From NCBI GenBank assembly GCA_963921425.1, contig OY992836.1:12679304-12743303 (forward strand): a stretch of DNA of 64,000 nt, given 5' to 3'. The translations under genes and the position numbers were made by a program. Each line of letters begins with the position of its first letter. Position 1 is the stretch's first letter. Below the pieces are notes generated by a model. It made no database searches. It saw only the letters and a list, made by a program, of their open reading frames with translations, and was not told where the DNA came from. The DNA is from Dryas octopetala (lineage: Eukaryota; Streptophyta; Magnoliopsida; Rosales; Rosaceae). Shown in pieces: positions 23,889 through 35,421 of this stretch.

Positions 23889-25846
23889 ATGGTAACCCGT
23901 AACCAAAAACGTAGTCTTCTCCAAACTACTAATGAGGTGTCTTCGCAAACTCCACAAGATGAGGATGCTGCTATTGTGACATCAGCTGGCACTGAGGGCA
24001 GTACTAGTGGTACCGGTATGTATGTGTTATATTTTATGTCAATAAAAGAGAAATTTATGCATCCACAAATAATTAATTAATAAGTGTGATGTAGGTGCTG
24101 TGAAAAAAGTCAGATTAAATTCTCGTGGACTTAATTCTGATAAACTTCAGACTCAGCTTAAAGGAAAAATACCAGTTACTTTGAATAGTGAGAATGGGAG
24201 GCCTACTGGTCCAAATGCATGTATGTTTGTGAATGAAATTGGCTTCACAGTCAGAACTTGTGCACCACTAAACGTGGAGAAATGGAAGGATATAGATCAA
24301 GTTGACAAGACTAAGATGATTGCAAAACTAACAGTAAGTAATTTTTTTCCTTTTTTTTCTTTTCACTGAATGATTACCTACATTGCTTATATGAAAACAT
24401 CTAATAGCATTTCCTCTTGCAAAACATCTTATTTTTTCCATACATACTACTGATATTACATTGTCCATATTATTTTATTTAGCGCCTCTAGGTTGTCATA
24501 CATTGTCTACTGGGTTTAACTTGCCACTTATCAGCTTCTTTGCTGCAACATGTTCTACTGGGTCTCCTGATACATGTTCTCTTTTGCTGCAATAAATTAT
24601 CAACTTGCCACTTACACTTTAGTTTTAAATTAATGTCTCATGGGTTTAACTTGAATTTGGTTCCATACAGAGTAAGTACGACATTGATATGTCGCTACCT
24701 CATGTTCAAAAATGTGTTAATACGCTGTTTCAAAGACGGTTCTGTGATTTCCGACATGCGTTGAAGTTGCATTTTGCTAAGTACCCAACAATTGATGAGG
24801 CCCGAAAAAACAAACATCCTGACGTATCTACTCAGGAAGAATGGGATTTCCTTTGTACACGCTATTCTAGCACAAAGTTCCTGGTAAAATTGTTAATTTG
24901 TCTTAAAGCTTATTTGTTTTTTTGTTTAAGAGTACTCTCTCCTCCTACCTCTATTCGCAGGCCCTTTGTGTGGATTTGTTGAGAATTGCTTCAATTTATT
25001 TTGTAATTATTTGCAGGAACGCTCAGAGAAAAATACTAAGAATAGGTCGGAGGCAAAGTATAACCACAAAGCTGGGTCAAAGTCTTTTATGGCGCACCAA
25101 GAAGAGATTGTAAGATATCATTAGTTTTTTTTTTTTACATATAAAAATTATAAACTAACATTAATCATGTGCAAATCTTTTTTATATATAAAAGTTATAA
25201 ACTAATTTTAACTTTGATTGTATAAATGTGCTTAGGCTGAAGAAACTGGTCAGAGGCAAGGTGCAATTGATCGCTTTGAAACAGAACATAAAAATGAGAA
25301 AAATGGATGGGATGCAGGAGCAAAAGTTATGTGGGTGAGTATTTATGGTCTTTGGTTCCTTTTCTTCAATATTTTTAGGACAAGATGATTACTAAGCAAA
25401 AGTTATGTGGGTAAGTATATATGGTAGTCTTTGATCATTAAGTACATAAGTATATATGGTCTTTGATCATTAAGTGTTCTGGTTTCTAGGACAAGATGAT
25501 TACTATGCGGAATGAGAATACTCTTGAAGATGGGACTATAACAATGACAGATGATGAAATATGTGCGAAAGTCCTTGGGGTCAGATCTGGCTACATAAAG
25601 GGTTGTGGTTTTGGCCCTCAACCTGCAGAATCTCACTCTCGAGCATTTGTGACTCAAAAGAATAAAGAGTTAGAGCAACAGCTTCAAGCTCAACAACAGA
25701 TTGTCGAGACTCAGCAACAACAACTTGACCATCAAAGTGAAGTAATCAAAGTGTTGGAGGAGAAGATCAAAAAGTCTGAGGAGAGGAGCGACAAGTTTGA
25801 GGAGTTCATGAATATGTACATGTCAGGCCAACGACCTCCTCAATAA
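23889..25846 (+). CDS. CACTA second protein (Transposase_24 / Ptta-En/Spm family)
   Basis: Six exons with GT/AG borders and preserved phase: 23889-24015, 24095-24333, 24671-24883, 25017-25109, 25236-25334 and 25490-25846; 375 residues. The N-terminus is polar. A middle region reads GRPTGPNACMFVNEIGF, then KYDIDMSLPHVQKCV, and FRHALKLHFAKYP. Next come KAGSKSFMAHQEEI and WDKMITMRNENTL, and a Gln-rich coiled coil (QQLQAQQQIVETQQQQLDHQ) ends the protein. This arrangement is typical of the Transposase_24 protein encoded beside the transposase in plant CACTA elements; by analogy with TNPA it may bind the subterminal repeats. All exons are intact. Confidence 0.85.
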
Positions 25847-26169
25847 GCTTCTTCTTTTTTATCTTTTGTTTTGGTAAGGTTCTTCTGATGTTTTTATTGT
25901 TTTTTTTTTATCTATATAACTTAGTTACATGTGCTATCATTTTGTTTAGTTTAATTTCTTGGGGTTGTAGTTGTGGATATATTAGAGCATGCTGCTGGGA
26001 AATAGATTAATTTTTGTTCCCTGATATTAGGATTCGATCAGGAGGCTGAAATTCCACTTTTGCAATATACATATAGAAATTTACTTTCTTGCTTGAACTG
26101 AAATGTGATATTGGCATTGATGACCGAATCGACATCTTAGTATATCTTGGGGTGTGTTACTGAAATGTT

Positions 26170-26725
26170 GCCTTCTCTTCTGGAAGGATCTTCTTCCTTT
26201 CATTTTCAAAAGTTTAGGGGTGTTTTATCATTTAAAGTAAAACACTTGAATTGAACATGCTATATGTTGTCCATATAGGTTGGTTTTCATTTTATGGCTG
26301 TTATTCCTTTTGAACTCTCAAGCATGTCTTTCTCTTTGATTTATTAATCTGAGGCTTCATCTTACTTGCCCAATTACATTGTTGTTTATTCTCCACTATG
26401 TTCCAGTTGTGTAGGTTTGCTTTACATAAAGGTTTAATTACATTTTTTAGATTTCTCTCAATGTGGTGTATATTCTGTTGCAGTGGAATTTTCATCCTTT
26501 CTTTTCAAAATTTTAGGGGTGTTTATCTTGAAAGTAAAGCATTTGAATTGAACATGCTATCTGCTGTCCATGTTGGTTTTCATTTTGTAGAGTAAGAGTT
26601 AGAGGATGATTTTCAAGCTCAACAACATATTTTTGAGACTCTGCAACAACAACTAGACCATCAAAGTAAAGTAATGAAAGTCTTAGAGGAGAAGATCAAA
26701 AAGGCTGAGGACTACTAAGTGTTTG
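26170..26725 (+). repeat. Internal duplication in the CACTA 3' region
   Basis: 26600-26716 is a degenerate copy of the coiled-coil part of the last exon (compare 25660-25800; shared blocks include CTTGACCATCAAAGT-type and GGAGAAGATCAAAAAG). Just before it, 26470-26600 repeats 26180-26300 (TTTAGGGGTGTTT, TTGAATTGAACATGCTAT). The copy has lost the reading frame. Confidence 0.7.
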
Positions 26726-27034
26726 TTTTGATGCACTTAATTATGACTCCCTCTATGATGGCTACTAACTATTAGTTTTCATGCACTTAATGATGATTCC
26801 CTCTATTTTTGCTAGTGATCAATATTTTAATTTCTTTTCCTTTTGTACTTAATTATGACTTTTAATTTAAGAGACCTATTGAATGTTTAATGGCATTGTG
26901 AAACTAGTCTAAACTAGTGTTGATATATGTTATATATTGTTTTAATTGTTGTCTTATTTGGTTATCAATAAATATAAAAAAACTACAAAATGATCTATCA
27001 AATATCAAACTTTTGGTGGCAAAAAAAAATTTCT

Positions 27035-27600
27035 CGTTGTAGAGGACCTATAGCGAGGAAAGTATTTCTCGCCAAAGGAAACATATTGCGAGGAAAATAT
27101 GGGATTTCCTCACCATATGTCATTTACAATAAGTCACTTACAGTGAGGAGATTTAATTCCTTGCCCTAAATAACCTATAGGGAGGATACAATTCCTCACT
27201 AAAATTCACTTACAGCGAGGAAATCGCATTATGTTGCTGAAAAGAAATAAATTTTTTTTGTTTTATAAAACAATATATTAATTGATTATTAAACTTTAGC
27301 GAGGAGTTTAGCATTAGCGAGGAAAAAAATGTCGTCACTAAAATTATTTGCAGACGTTTTTAATATTTTTTGCATCAAATTAATTCCTTTTTTGCGAGGA
27401 ATTATATGCTCGCAAAAAGGATTTAGCGAGGAAAAACTTTTAGCGTCGCTGGAAAAGAATAGCGAGGAATCCAGATTTTCGTCGCTATAGACTTTCCTCG
27501 ACGGCGATACAGCGACAAGTTGATGACGAATGAAAAATCCTCGCCAAAAACTTTTTGCGAGGATAAGCTTACTTTTAGCGAGGAAATTTTTCCCCGCTAA
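27035..27600. repeat. CACTA right subterminal repeat array
   Basis: At least eight GCGAGGAA-type units and several TTCCTCGC-type units, for example near 27050, 27088, 27212, 27315, 27394, 27423, 27460 and 27575. It matches the left array. Confidence 0.85.
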
Positions 27601-27671
27601 AAGGCTACTTTGTTGTAGTGGTCACAAGCAAATGAACAATTAACTAATTATCTAAGTTCTTAATTCTTTGT

Positions 27672-27773
27672 GATTTGGGATTGACCTAGTTAGCCGAGGA
27701 CAAAAGCTCCCCTTTACACACCTGGGTTCGAACCCTCCCCCTCCCCTGTAATCAAAAGAAGAAAAAAAAGTAC
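27672..27773 (+). mobile_element. SINE with 16-bp target-site duplication
   Basis: A body of about 100 bp with a perfect pol III B-box core (GGGTTCGAACCC at 27724-27735), a possible A-box region near 27680-27700 (GACCTAGTTAGCCGAGG) and an A-rich tail (GAAGAAAAAAAAG). The 16-mer GTTCTTAATTCTTTGT occurs directly on both sides (27656-27671 and 27774-27789). The tRNA-like head, A-tail and long TSD are diagnostic of SINEs. Confidence 0.8.
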
Positions 27774-28115
27774 GTTCTTAATTCTTTGTACCTTAATGTT
27801 AGACTTTAATAAACCAAAAGCCAAAGAGAGGTAAATCTAAATCAACAATGAATTAAAACAAAATAACATGAAGACTTTTAACAAAATTGAAAAGGTAGGC
27901 TAAGAGCATGCTAGTAAAAGATCCCAGAATAATGAAGAACAACCAAAAAAAAAAATCGTACACACATTATTGGCTGGTGTTTTGTGTGTGTTGAGAGGGT
28001 TGGTTGCTTTATGGTTCAATCAGATACTCCTTTTTACGGTACTCCAATGAGATCTCGAGGGATTTTCATGGTTCTCTAACATCAAACCAAATCCCTAAAA
28101 TATTTTAAGGTTACT

Positions 28116-28467
28116 TGTTGAATGATGTAAGGCTGTATTGATTTCAGCTATCAAGCTCACATGAGTGCAGATAGCAGTGAGTGTAGCTAATCTGTCATAG
28201 CAGTTAGTTAGGATTGGAATGCCACGTGTCATCCTATAGTTAGTAATGAATTTAATGGTTGTGATGAGCTCATAGGCTCACGTGTATCAGCTGTTAGTTA
28301 TATGAGAATCCTTACAAATGGCGTGAGTTGTATTCCTCTTTCTAATTGAAATATATGAGACTGTGGTAAGATCAATTTCTTGACTACCACGATACTGAAG
28401 CAAGCTCAACTTTTCTCTGAAATACTTTCCTTTTATTTTATACCAATTGATTTCCTTCAGCTTAACA
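28116..28467 (+). repeat. 5' LTR of the copia element
   Basis: Begins TGTTGAATGATGTAAGG and ends CTTCAGCTTAACA. It is collinear with the 3' LTR without indels; the one substitution seen is in the stretch CCTT[T/C]TATTTTATACC. Confidence 0.97.
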
Positions 28468-28479
28468 TGGTATCAGAGC
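28468..28479 (+). other. Retrotransposon primer-binding site
   Basis: TGGTATCAGAGC directly follows the 5' LTR. This is the standard plant copia sequence complementary to the 3' end of initiator methionine tRNA. Confidence 0.9.
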
Positions 28480-28562
28480 GCCAGGTTCTTTCATAGAAGT
28501 CTGGGCGTTGTACTGTGAAATTGCAATTGGTGAGTGTCTCATAGGATATTCCCAAATACAAT

Positions 28563-31500
28563 ATGGCTAACTCTGGAAGTGGGGAGCTGAGAGCTCCAAT
28601 CTTTGATGGAACAGAGTATGAGTTTTGGAAGGTACGTATGATCACCATTTTCAAATCTCATGGGATTTGGAAGTTGGTAGATAAAGGAATTATAATTCTT
28701 GAATCAAAGAAGAAGAAGGGAGAAAAGAGGAAAGAAGGAGAATCTGCAAGCACAGATGCAGAAGATGAGCTTGATCCTTATGTTGAGGATTTGTACATGA
28801 AAGACGCAAAGGCCCTGGGAATCATTCAGGGAGTAGTTTCAAAGGAAATTTTTGCAAGAATTGTGAACCAGGACACATCAAAGGGTGCTTGGGAGTTACT
28901 TCAACAGGAGTATTATGGGGATGAGCAATCCAGATCTGTGAAATTACAAGGATTAAGGAGAGAGTTCGAATATATGAGAATGAAGGAGAGTGAGTCCTTA
29001 TCTGACTACTCTGCTCGGTTCTTTGACTTAACAAATCAAATGGAGAAATATGGTGAGCCTTTAACTCAGCAGCGTATGGTTCAAAAGGTACTTATCAGTC
29101 TCACAAAAACTTATGACCCTATGTGTGTTGTTTTGGAAAGAACATCAGATTTGAATTCAGTTTCTGTGAATGAAATTTTTGGTTCCCTCAAAAGTTATGA
29201 GCTCAGATTAACTAGGCATGATGAAGAAAGTGAGAAACCTGAAAAAGCTTTTGTGAGTATGAATGTCACACCTAAAAATCAAAGTCATCAGCCTAGGAAC
29301 AATGGGAATGATGGGAATAAACGAAATGGGAAGGATTGGAAGAACAAGTATAAAAAATGGGAAAATAAGGGTCAATCTGGTGGGAAGCAAGGCACTGATG
29401 TGGGAAAGAATAAGTGCAAGATATGTGAGAAGCTGCATTACGGTGAGTGCTGGTTTAAGGGTAAAGTCAAATGTCACAATTGTGACAAGTTTGGTCACAT
29501 GATGAGAGATTGTCATCAACCAAACAAAAGAATTCAAGCAGCGATCTATGTCAATGGAGTGGAGGAAACAACCACAATGTTTTATGCATGTCATAAGGCT
29601 GCAGTTGAAAGAAATCAAAGTGAGTGGTTTCTTGACAGTGGTTGTAGCAACCATATGACAGGCCATGAATCCCTATTAATCAACATTGATCGAAGCTTAA
29701 GGTGTAAGGTGAAAATGGGTACTGGAGAGTTGGTGGAGTCAACTGGAAAAGGTGTTTTGCCTGTTGAAACCAAGGGAGGAACAATGTACATATCTGAGGT
29801 GATGATTGTACCTGGATTGGATGAAAATTTGCTGAGTGTAGGCCAGATGGTTGAACATGGTTACTAGCTTGTATTTGGAAATTTCATGGTCTCTATTTAT
29901 GGTGACAAGGATTTAAAGAATCTGATTGTTAACGTGAAGATGAAAGGAAACAGATGCTTTCCTTTGAAGTTTGAAGATGTAAGACCTGTTTTGGCAAATA
30001 ATGTCACTATTACTGATTCACCTTGGAAGTGGCATAGAAGATATGGACATCTGAACTTTGACAGCTTACATATGCTGCAGGACAAAGAAATGGTGATTGG
30101 ATTGCCTAGATTTACAAAAGGTGAGCATGTGTGTGAGGGCTGTGCGCTTGGCAAGTCACACCGAGCTGCATTTGAAAAGAGAAATGTAGTTAGAGTTGTT
30201 GAACCACTGGAGCTGATTCACACAGATGTGTGTGGACCAATGGCAGAAACAATGGGAGGAAATAAGTATTTTCTCACATTCATAGATGATAAAACAAGGA
30301 TGTGTTGGGTGTATTTTCTCAGGTACAAGTCAGATGTTCTCTCTGTATTTAGGAAGTTCAAGGCTATGGTAGAGCTTCAGTCAGGTTTCAAAGTAAAGAA
30401 GATGAGAAGTGACAGAGGTGGTGAGTATACTTCAACAGAATTTGAATCATTTTGTGCTAAACTTGGAATTGAAAAACAACTGACAGTGTCATACTCTCCT
30501 CAGCAAAATGGTGTTGCTGAAAGAAAAAATAGAACCATAATGGAAATGGCAAGGACAATGCTATTAGAAAAGGAAATGCCAAACTATTTTTGGGGGGAAG
30601 CAGTTAACACTGCTGTGTATCTCCTAAATCGATGTCCAACCAGCGCCTTAGAGCACAAGACTCCATTTGAGGAATTTAGTGGTAGAAAACCATGGGTCAA
30701 ACACCTGAGGATCTTTGGTTCTCTCTGCTATACTCACATTCCAGCTCAGAACAGACGAAAACTAGACCAAACTGGTCAGAAGGGAGTTTTTGTGGGCTAC
30801 GGTACTAGGGAAAAAGGCTACAGAGTTTTTGATTTGGGAAGCAACAAGGTGATTGTAGCAAGGAGTGTAATATTTGAAGAAAATGGCATGTGGGACTGGA
30901 ATTCTAAGCAAACTGTGTATATTTCAGTTCCTTGGAACAGCGTAGATGATGTAAAGGAAGCTGAACCTGACTATATGCCTAATACTCCTTCACAGTATGC
31001 ACCAATCTCTGATGATCAAGATCATTCAGCAAGCAGGTCATCTAGTTCAAAGAACCTGCATTCTCCAGCTAGAAATGAAGGTGGGATTGTACTTCAAGAC
31101 ACTTATGATTCAACTCCAAAGAAGTGGAGAGATCTAAATGAAATATTTGCTCATTGCAAATTGAGTATTGTGGAACCTGAGAATTATACAGAGGCTGCAA
31201 ATGATCAAGCATGGGTAAAAGCTATGAGAGATGAGATTATGATGATTGAAAAAAATCAAACATGGAGTCTAGTTGATAGACCAAGCGACAAGCCAATTGT
31301 TGGAGTGAAATGGGTGTACAAAACCAAGTTGAACTTGGATGGAACTGTACAAAAACACAAGGCTAGACTGGTAGCCAAAGGTTATTCACAAAAACCTGGT
31401 GTAGACTTCAATGAAACCTTTGCACCAGTGGCAAGGTTAGATACAATAAGGACCTTGATTGGTCTAGCAGCCAAGAAAGGGTGGAATTTATTTCAATTGG

Positions 31501-32726
31501 ATGTAAAATCTGCTTTCTTAAATGGGGTACTTGAAGAAGAGGTTTATGTGGATCAGCCCGATGGTTTTCTTGTTCAAGGAAAAGAGGACAAGGTATATAG
31601 ATTGAGGAAGGCTCTCTATGGTTTGAAGCAGGCACCAAGAGCCTGGTACAGTAACATTGATACTTACCTATTGGAGTGTGGATTCAAGAAAAGCCCCAGT
31701 GAAGCCACTCTCTATGTCAAAACCAAGGAAGGAGAAGAAACACTAATTGTCTCCATCTATGTGGATGACATAGTGTATACTGGAAGCTGCAAAAAGATGT
31801 TAGAAGATTTCAAAAGGGACATGATGATGAAATATGAAATGACTGACTTAGGTTTGTTGCATCATTTCCTGGGAATTGGAGTTATTCAAATGAAGGATAG
31901 CATCTTCATTCATCAAAGGAAATATGCTTTGACTCTCCTAGAAAAATTTGGATTAAAGGATTGCAAGTCAGTTTCTACTCCTTTGGCAATTTCTGATAAG
32001 CTTAGAAGAGATGATGGTTGTGCCCCTGCAGATGAGGAATGCTACAGGAAAATTGTTGGCAGCTTGTTGTATCTCACTGCAACAAGGCCAGACATTATGT
32101 TTGCATCTAGTCTTTTGGGTCGATTTATGCATAATCCCTCTGTTAAACACTATGGCACTGCTAAGAGAGTGCTCAGGTATATTCAGGGGACCTTAGACTA
32201 TGGAATACATTACAAGAAAGGAGATTCAGCAATGTTGGTTGGTTATTGCGACAGTGACTGGAGTGGAGACGAATGTGACATGAAATCTACATCTGGCTAT
32301 GCTTTTTCATTTGGAAGTGGTGTGTTTTCATGGGCATCTGTTAAGCAGAAAAGTGTGGCATTGTCCACTGCAGAAGCAGAATACCTCAGTGCATCTGAAG
32401 CAGCCACTCAAGCAATTTGGCTTCGTTTTGTTTTACAAGATTTTGGAGAAGAAGTGATTGAACCAACTGTATTGCTATGTGACAACACCTCAGCCATAGC
32501 AATGGCTAAGAATCCAGTGTTCCATCAAAGATCTAAGCATATCAAACGAAAGTTCCATTTCATTCGTGATGCAATTAAAGAAGGTGAGATTAATCTATTG
32601 TACTGCAAGGGAGAAGAGCAGATTGCGGATATCTTTACTAAAGCTTTGCCTAAGGATCGATTTGGCTATTTAAGAGACAAGCTCTCTGTGAAATCAATGA
32701 AAGCCTTAGAAGGGAGTGTTGAATGA
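28563..32726 (+). CDS. Copia gag-pol polyprotein split by one in-frame TAG
   Basis: One frame runs from the ATG at 28563 to the TGA at 32724-32726, with a single TAG at 29865-29867. Domains in order: a UBN2-type gag; a zinc knuckle ([14 protein letters not shown], about 29472-29513); aspartic protease ([13 protein letters not shown]); then, after the TAG, the integrase HHCC region ([23 protein letters not shown]) and core ([26 protein letters not shown]); reverse transcriptase ([20 protein letters not shown]); and RNase H ([18 protein letters not shown]). No other stop or frameshift is visible. The last 10 bases of the frame lie within the 3' LTR. The TAG may be a mutation or a readthrough site; its downstream context (CTT) is not the well-known CAR-YYA type. 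Confidence 0.93.
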
Positions 32727-33068
32727 TGTAAGGCTGTATTGATTTCAGCTATCAAGCTCACATGAGTGCAGATAGCAGTGAGTGTAGCTAATCTGTCATA
32801 GCAGTTAGTTAGGATTGGAATGCCACGTGTCATCCTATAGTTAGTAATGAATTTAATGGTTGTGATGAGCTCATAGGCTCACGTGTATCAGCTGTTAGTT
32901 ATATGAGAATCCTTACAAATGGCGTGAGTTGTATTCCTCTTTCTAATTGAAATATATGAGACTGTGGTAAGATCAATTTCTTGACTACCACGATACTGAA
33001 GCAAGCTCAACTTTTCTCTGAAATACTTTCCTTCTATTTTATACCAATTGATTTCCTTCAGCTTAACA
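32717..33068 (+). repeat. 3' LTR of the copia element
   Basis: Offset from the 5' LTR by exactly 4601 bp throughout. Preceded by a GAAGGGAG-type polypurine tract. Confidence 0.97.
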
Positions 33069-33073
33069 TTACT

Positions 33074-33651
33074 ATCACCGGGTGATTTCAAGGACATGCA
33101 TCAACTTTTTTTCTTAACTTTTTGATGCTAATTTAGACATATAATATGTCAGCTTCTTACATGTTACAAATAAACAAGTCTCAATTAATTTAAATTTAAA
33201 TTTTTTTGATTAATTAACAATTATCGTTAATAAAACTTGAATTTAAAATTTTCTCATACAAAAGGGAGATCAGATACCGCTAGACCAATAGATGGTGACT
33301 CTATTAGATTGCTACTACTAGTCAAATGAGATGTTCTTCCTATTTCTCTTAGGGTCTATATTGATTCTTTACATCTTTCATATCTTGATTTGCTAGATTC
33401 GTGATCTCTCCCAAACACTTTAAATTTCCATTTTTGACAGGTTAAAATTTCTTGCTGTTGGAGACATGAAAATCTTACTCAAACAGGTTGGATCATATCA
33501 TCATAATATAACAAGTTAGATAGGACTACCAAGTTTTTTTCTTTTTGTTAATGAGAGGACTATAAAGTGTTTCAAAATAATTAGAACTTCAATATCCCCT
33601 AACACAAGTGTCCAGAAGCACTTGTTGTATCAGATTTTCATGCCTTAGCCA
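33074..33651. other. Intergenic DNA between the copia and Harbinger-like elements
   Basis: AT-rich. A short stretch near 33262-33300 (GATACCGCTAGACCAA) resembles common transposon debris, but no boundaries can be defined. Confidence 0.35.
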
Positions 33652-34255
33652 TTAGGCCTACCACAGTGCATCTGAAAATGTTACCCAAAAACCCATTTTG
33701 GGTAACAAATGGGTAACAACTCCCCACAATGGGCCGGAATTTGTTACCTATATTCCCTTGTGGCCCAATGTGTTATCTATATTTGGATAACAGTGTAACC
33801 CATTTTTTTTGTTACCCAAAATTGTGATGGCCCACCATTCAAAGACTTGCAGGAGGAGACTGACACCAAAGCTACAATGAATTCTTCTATTTGAATGTGA
33901 TGGCCAGCACGTGAAGATCAATTAAATGGAATGATTAATTGACATGATTGAGCTGTTTTTGAAACTGCTGACCGGTCCTTGAATCCAACGGCCCAGATCA
34001 CATAGCCGTTGGATATCAAGGGCCTAGATCACTCCCATACTTTTTTTTTTTTAAATATTACTAAATTAATTGTAAAATCCATAAAATACTCGAAAAAATT
34101 TTAAAAAATTTCAGAAAAAATTTCTAAAACTCTACCACACCCCCAACGGCTATATTCTCAAAGATTATATATATACTACATAAGATCCATGATTTTTTCA
34201 TCACAAACATCAATCTTTCATACCACATTTACAAAAAAAATAAAAATTCTTTATC

Positions 34256-35411
34256 ATGGCTCCTAGAGGATGTTCTTGGGCACAAGGTGAAGATCAAGCC
34301 CTAGTGAAGGCTTGGCTAGAGAAGTCTCCCGACGGTTGTCTTGGTGCAAATATAAGAAAAAAAGTGCTTTGGAGTGACATTTACGCAATCTTCAAGCGTA
34401 ACTTGGGGGGTGAAACCATGCGTTCGATTGGCGGCGCTAAATCACGATGGGTTGATATAGCACGGGATTGCACCAAGTTTTATGCTTCGTTGATGGAGGC
34501 GGAGCGAATGCGCGGAAGCGGTGCAAATGATGCCAACGTGGTAAGTTTTTATTTATTTATTATTGGTATGATATTTAATTTTATGATTGTTTATTTATTA
34601 AGGAAATTTATTTAATTTTACGATTGTTTATATATCAAGACAATTTATTTAATTTGAAGATGTTTATTTATCAAGGCAATTTTATCTAATTTTACGATAA
34701 TTTATTATCAAGGCAATTTATTTAATTTGAAGATTGCTTATTTATCAAGACAATTTTATTTAATTTTACGATTGTTTATTTATCAAGGCAATTTATTTAA
34801 TTTTATTGTTGTAGTTTGCGAACGCACTTGGAAGTTTTGAAGGCAAGACTGGATCCAAGTTTGGTTTCTTACATGTTTGGGACCTATTAAAAGAAAGTGC
34901 AAAGTATGCCGCGGCGAATACCCCGGCCCAGTTGAGTGAACCAGAGACCCTCGCCTCTGACGATTTCGACACTCCCGAGAGTGACAATAATGTATGTCCG
35001 ACCATCCGAATTAGTGATGACGAACACCCACCACCATTTCAACCAATCGGTCCCTCGCGGCCAAGGCCACCAGGAAGAAACCATTCAAAGCGGGCCAAGG
35101 CCACTGAGCCCGTCCAAGCTCAAATGGTTGAGGAAGTGCATGATTTTAATGAAAATGCAAGAATAGCTATACAAATGAGAATTAACAGAGAGGCTGCTAA
35201 GAGTGAAAGAGAAGCGGCAAAGGAAGCAAGAGAGAGGATAAGGATTGCAAGGCAGCTAGAATGGGAGGAACAAAATATTATGGGCCAAGACCTTTCCAGG
35301 ATGAATGAGGCCCAACGGATGTATTGGGAGCAAAAACAAGCTGAAGTCATAGCAATGAGGCAGATGCGCACTAACCAAAGCTCGGAGTACACTCCATCTG
35401 GATACTACTAA
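34256..35411 (+). CDS. Harbinger ORF1-type SANT/Myb-like protein
   Basis: Two exons, 34256-34540 and 34815-35411, joined in phase by a GT/AG intron; 293 residues. The N-terminus has a SANT/trihelix-like pattern (WAQGEDQALVKAWL, VLWSDIYAIFKRNL, TMRSIGGAKSRWVDI), then FANALGSFEGKTGSKFGFLHVW. The C-terminal half carries a charged helical region (REAAKSEREAAKEARERIR) like the NAM-associated C-terminal domain found in PIF/Harbinger ORF1 proteins. In Harbinger systems ORF1 binds DNA and helps the transposase. The ORF is intact. A host-gene annotation such as 'NAM-associated protein' would be misleading here because the gene lies inside TIRs. Confidence 0.8.
34583..34805. repeat. Minisatellite in the ORF1 intron
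   Basis: About six imperfect units of some 36-38 bp built from TTTATTTATCAAGGCAATTT, ATTTAATTT and TACGATTG. They fill nearly the whole intron. Confidence 0.8.
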
Positions 35412-35421
35412 CGAATTTTGC

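Larger units (their letters stand above)
17805..27620 (+). mobile_element. CACTA (En/Spm) DNA transposon, complete ends, 9.8 kb
   Basis: The left end CACTACAACAAAGGTGG and the right end, reverse-complemented CACTACAACAAAGTAGC, are inverted repeats. The 3-bp target duplication GTC is at 17802-17804 and 27621-27623. Within about 550 bp of each end there are at least eight copies of a subterminal motif near TTAGCGAGGAA, in both orientations, as expected for binding sites of a TNPA-like protein. It contains two genes in one direction: a Transposase_21-type transposase (20088-23663) and a Transposase_24-type protein (23889-25846). 18350-20087 holds a pyrimidine-rich leader and spacer; 25850-27000 holds a partial duplication. 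Confidence 0.95.
28116..33068 (+). mobile_element. Ty1/copia LTR retrotransposon, complete
   Basis: Two 352-bp LTRs (28116-28467 and 32717-33068) start TG and end CA and differ by one base by eye. The 5-bp target duplication TTACT is at 28111-28115 and 33069-33073. The primer-binding site TGGTATCAGAGC (28468-28479) fits initiator tRNA-Met. A purine-rich tract (about 32707-32716) precedes the 3' LTR. Integrase lies before reverse transcriptase, which is the copia order. Confidence 0.97.

Noticed and set aside
20088-25846. Host-gene status for the two large genes here
   Set aside because: Both lie within CACTA TIRs and have En/Spm transposase domains, so they are transposon genes.
27672-27773. 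Possible tRNA gene, because of the GGTTCGAACCC box
   Set aside because: No cloverleaf can be formed and an A-rich tail with a 16-bp direct repeat points to a SINE.
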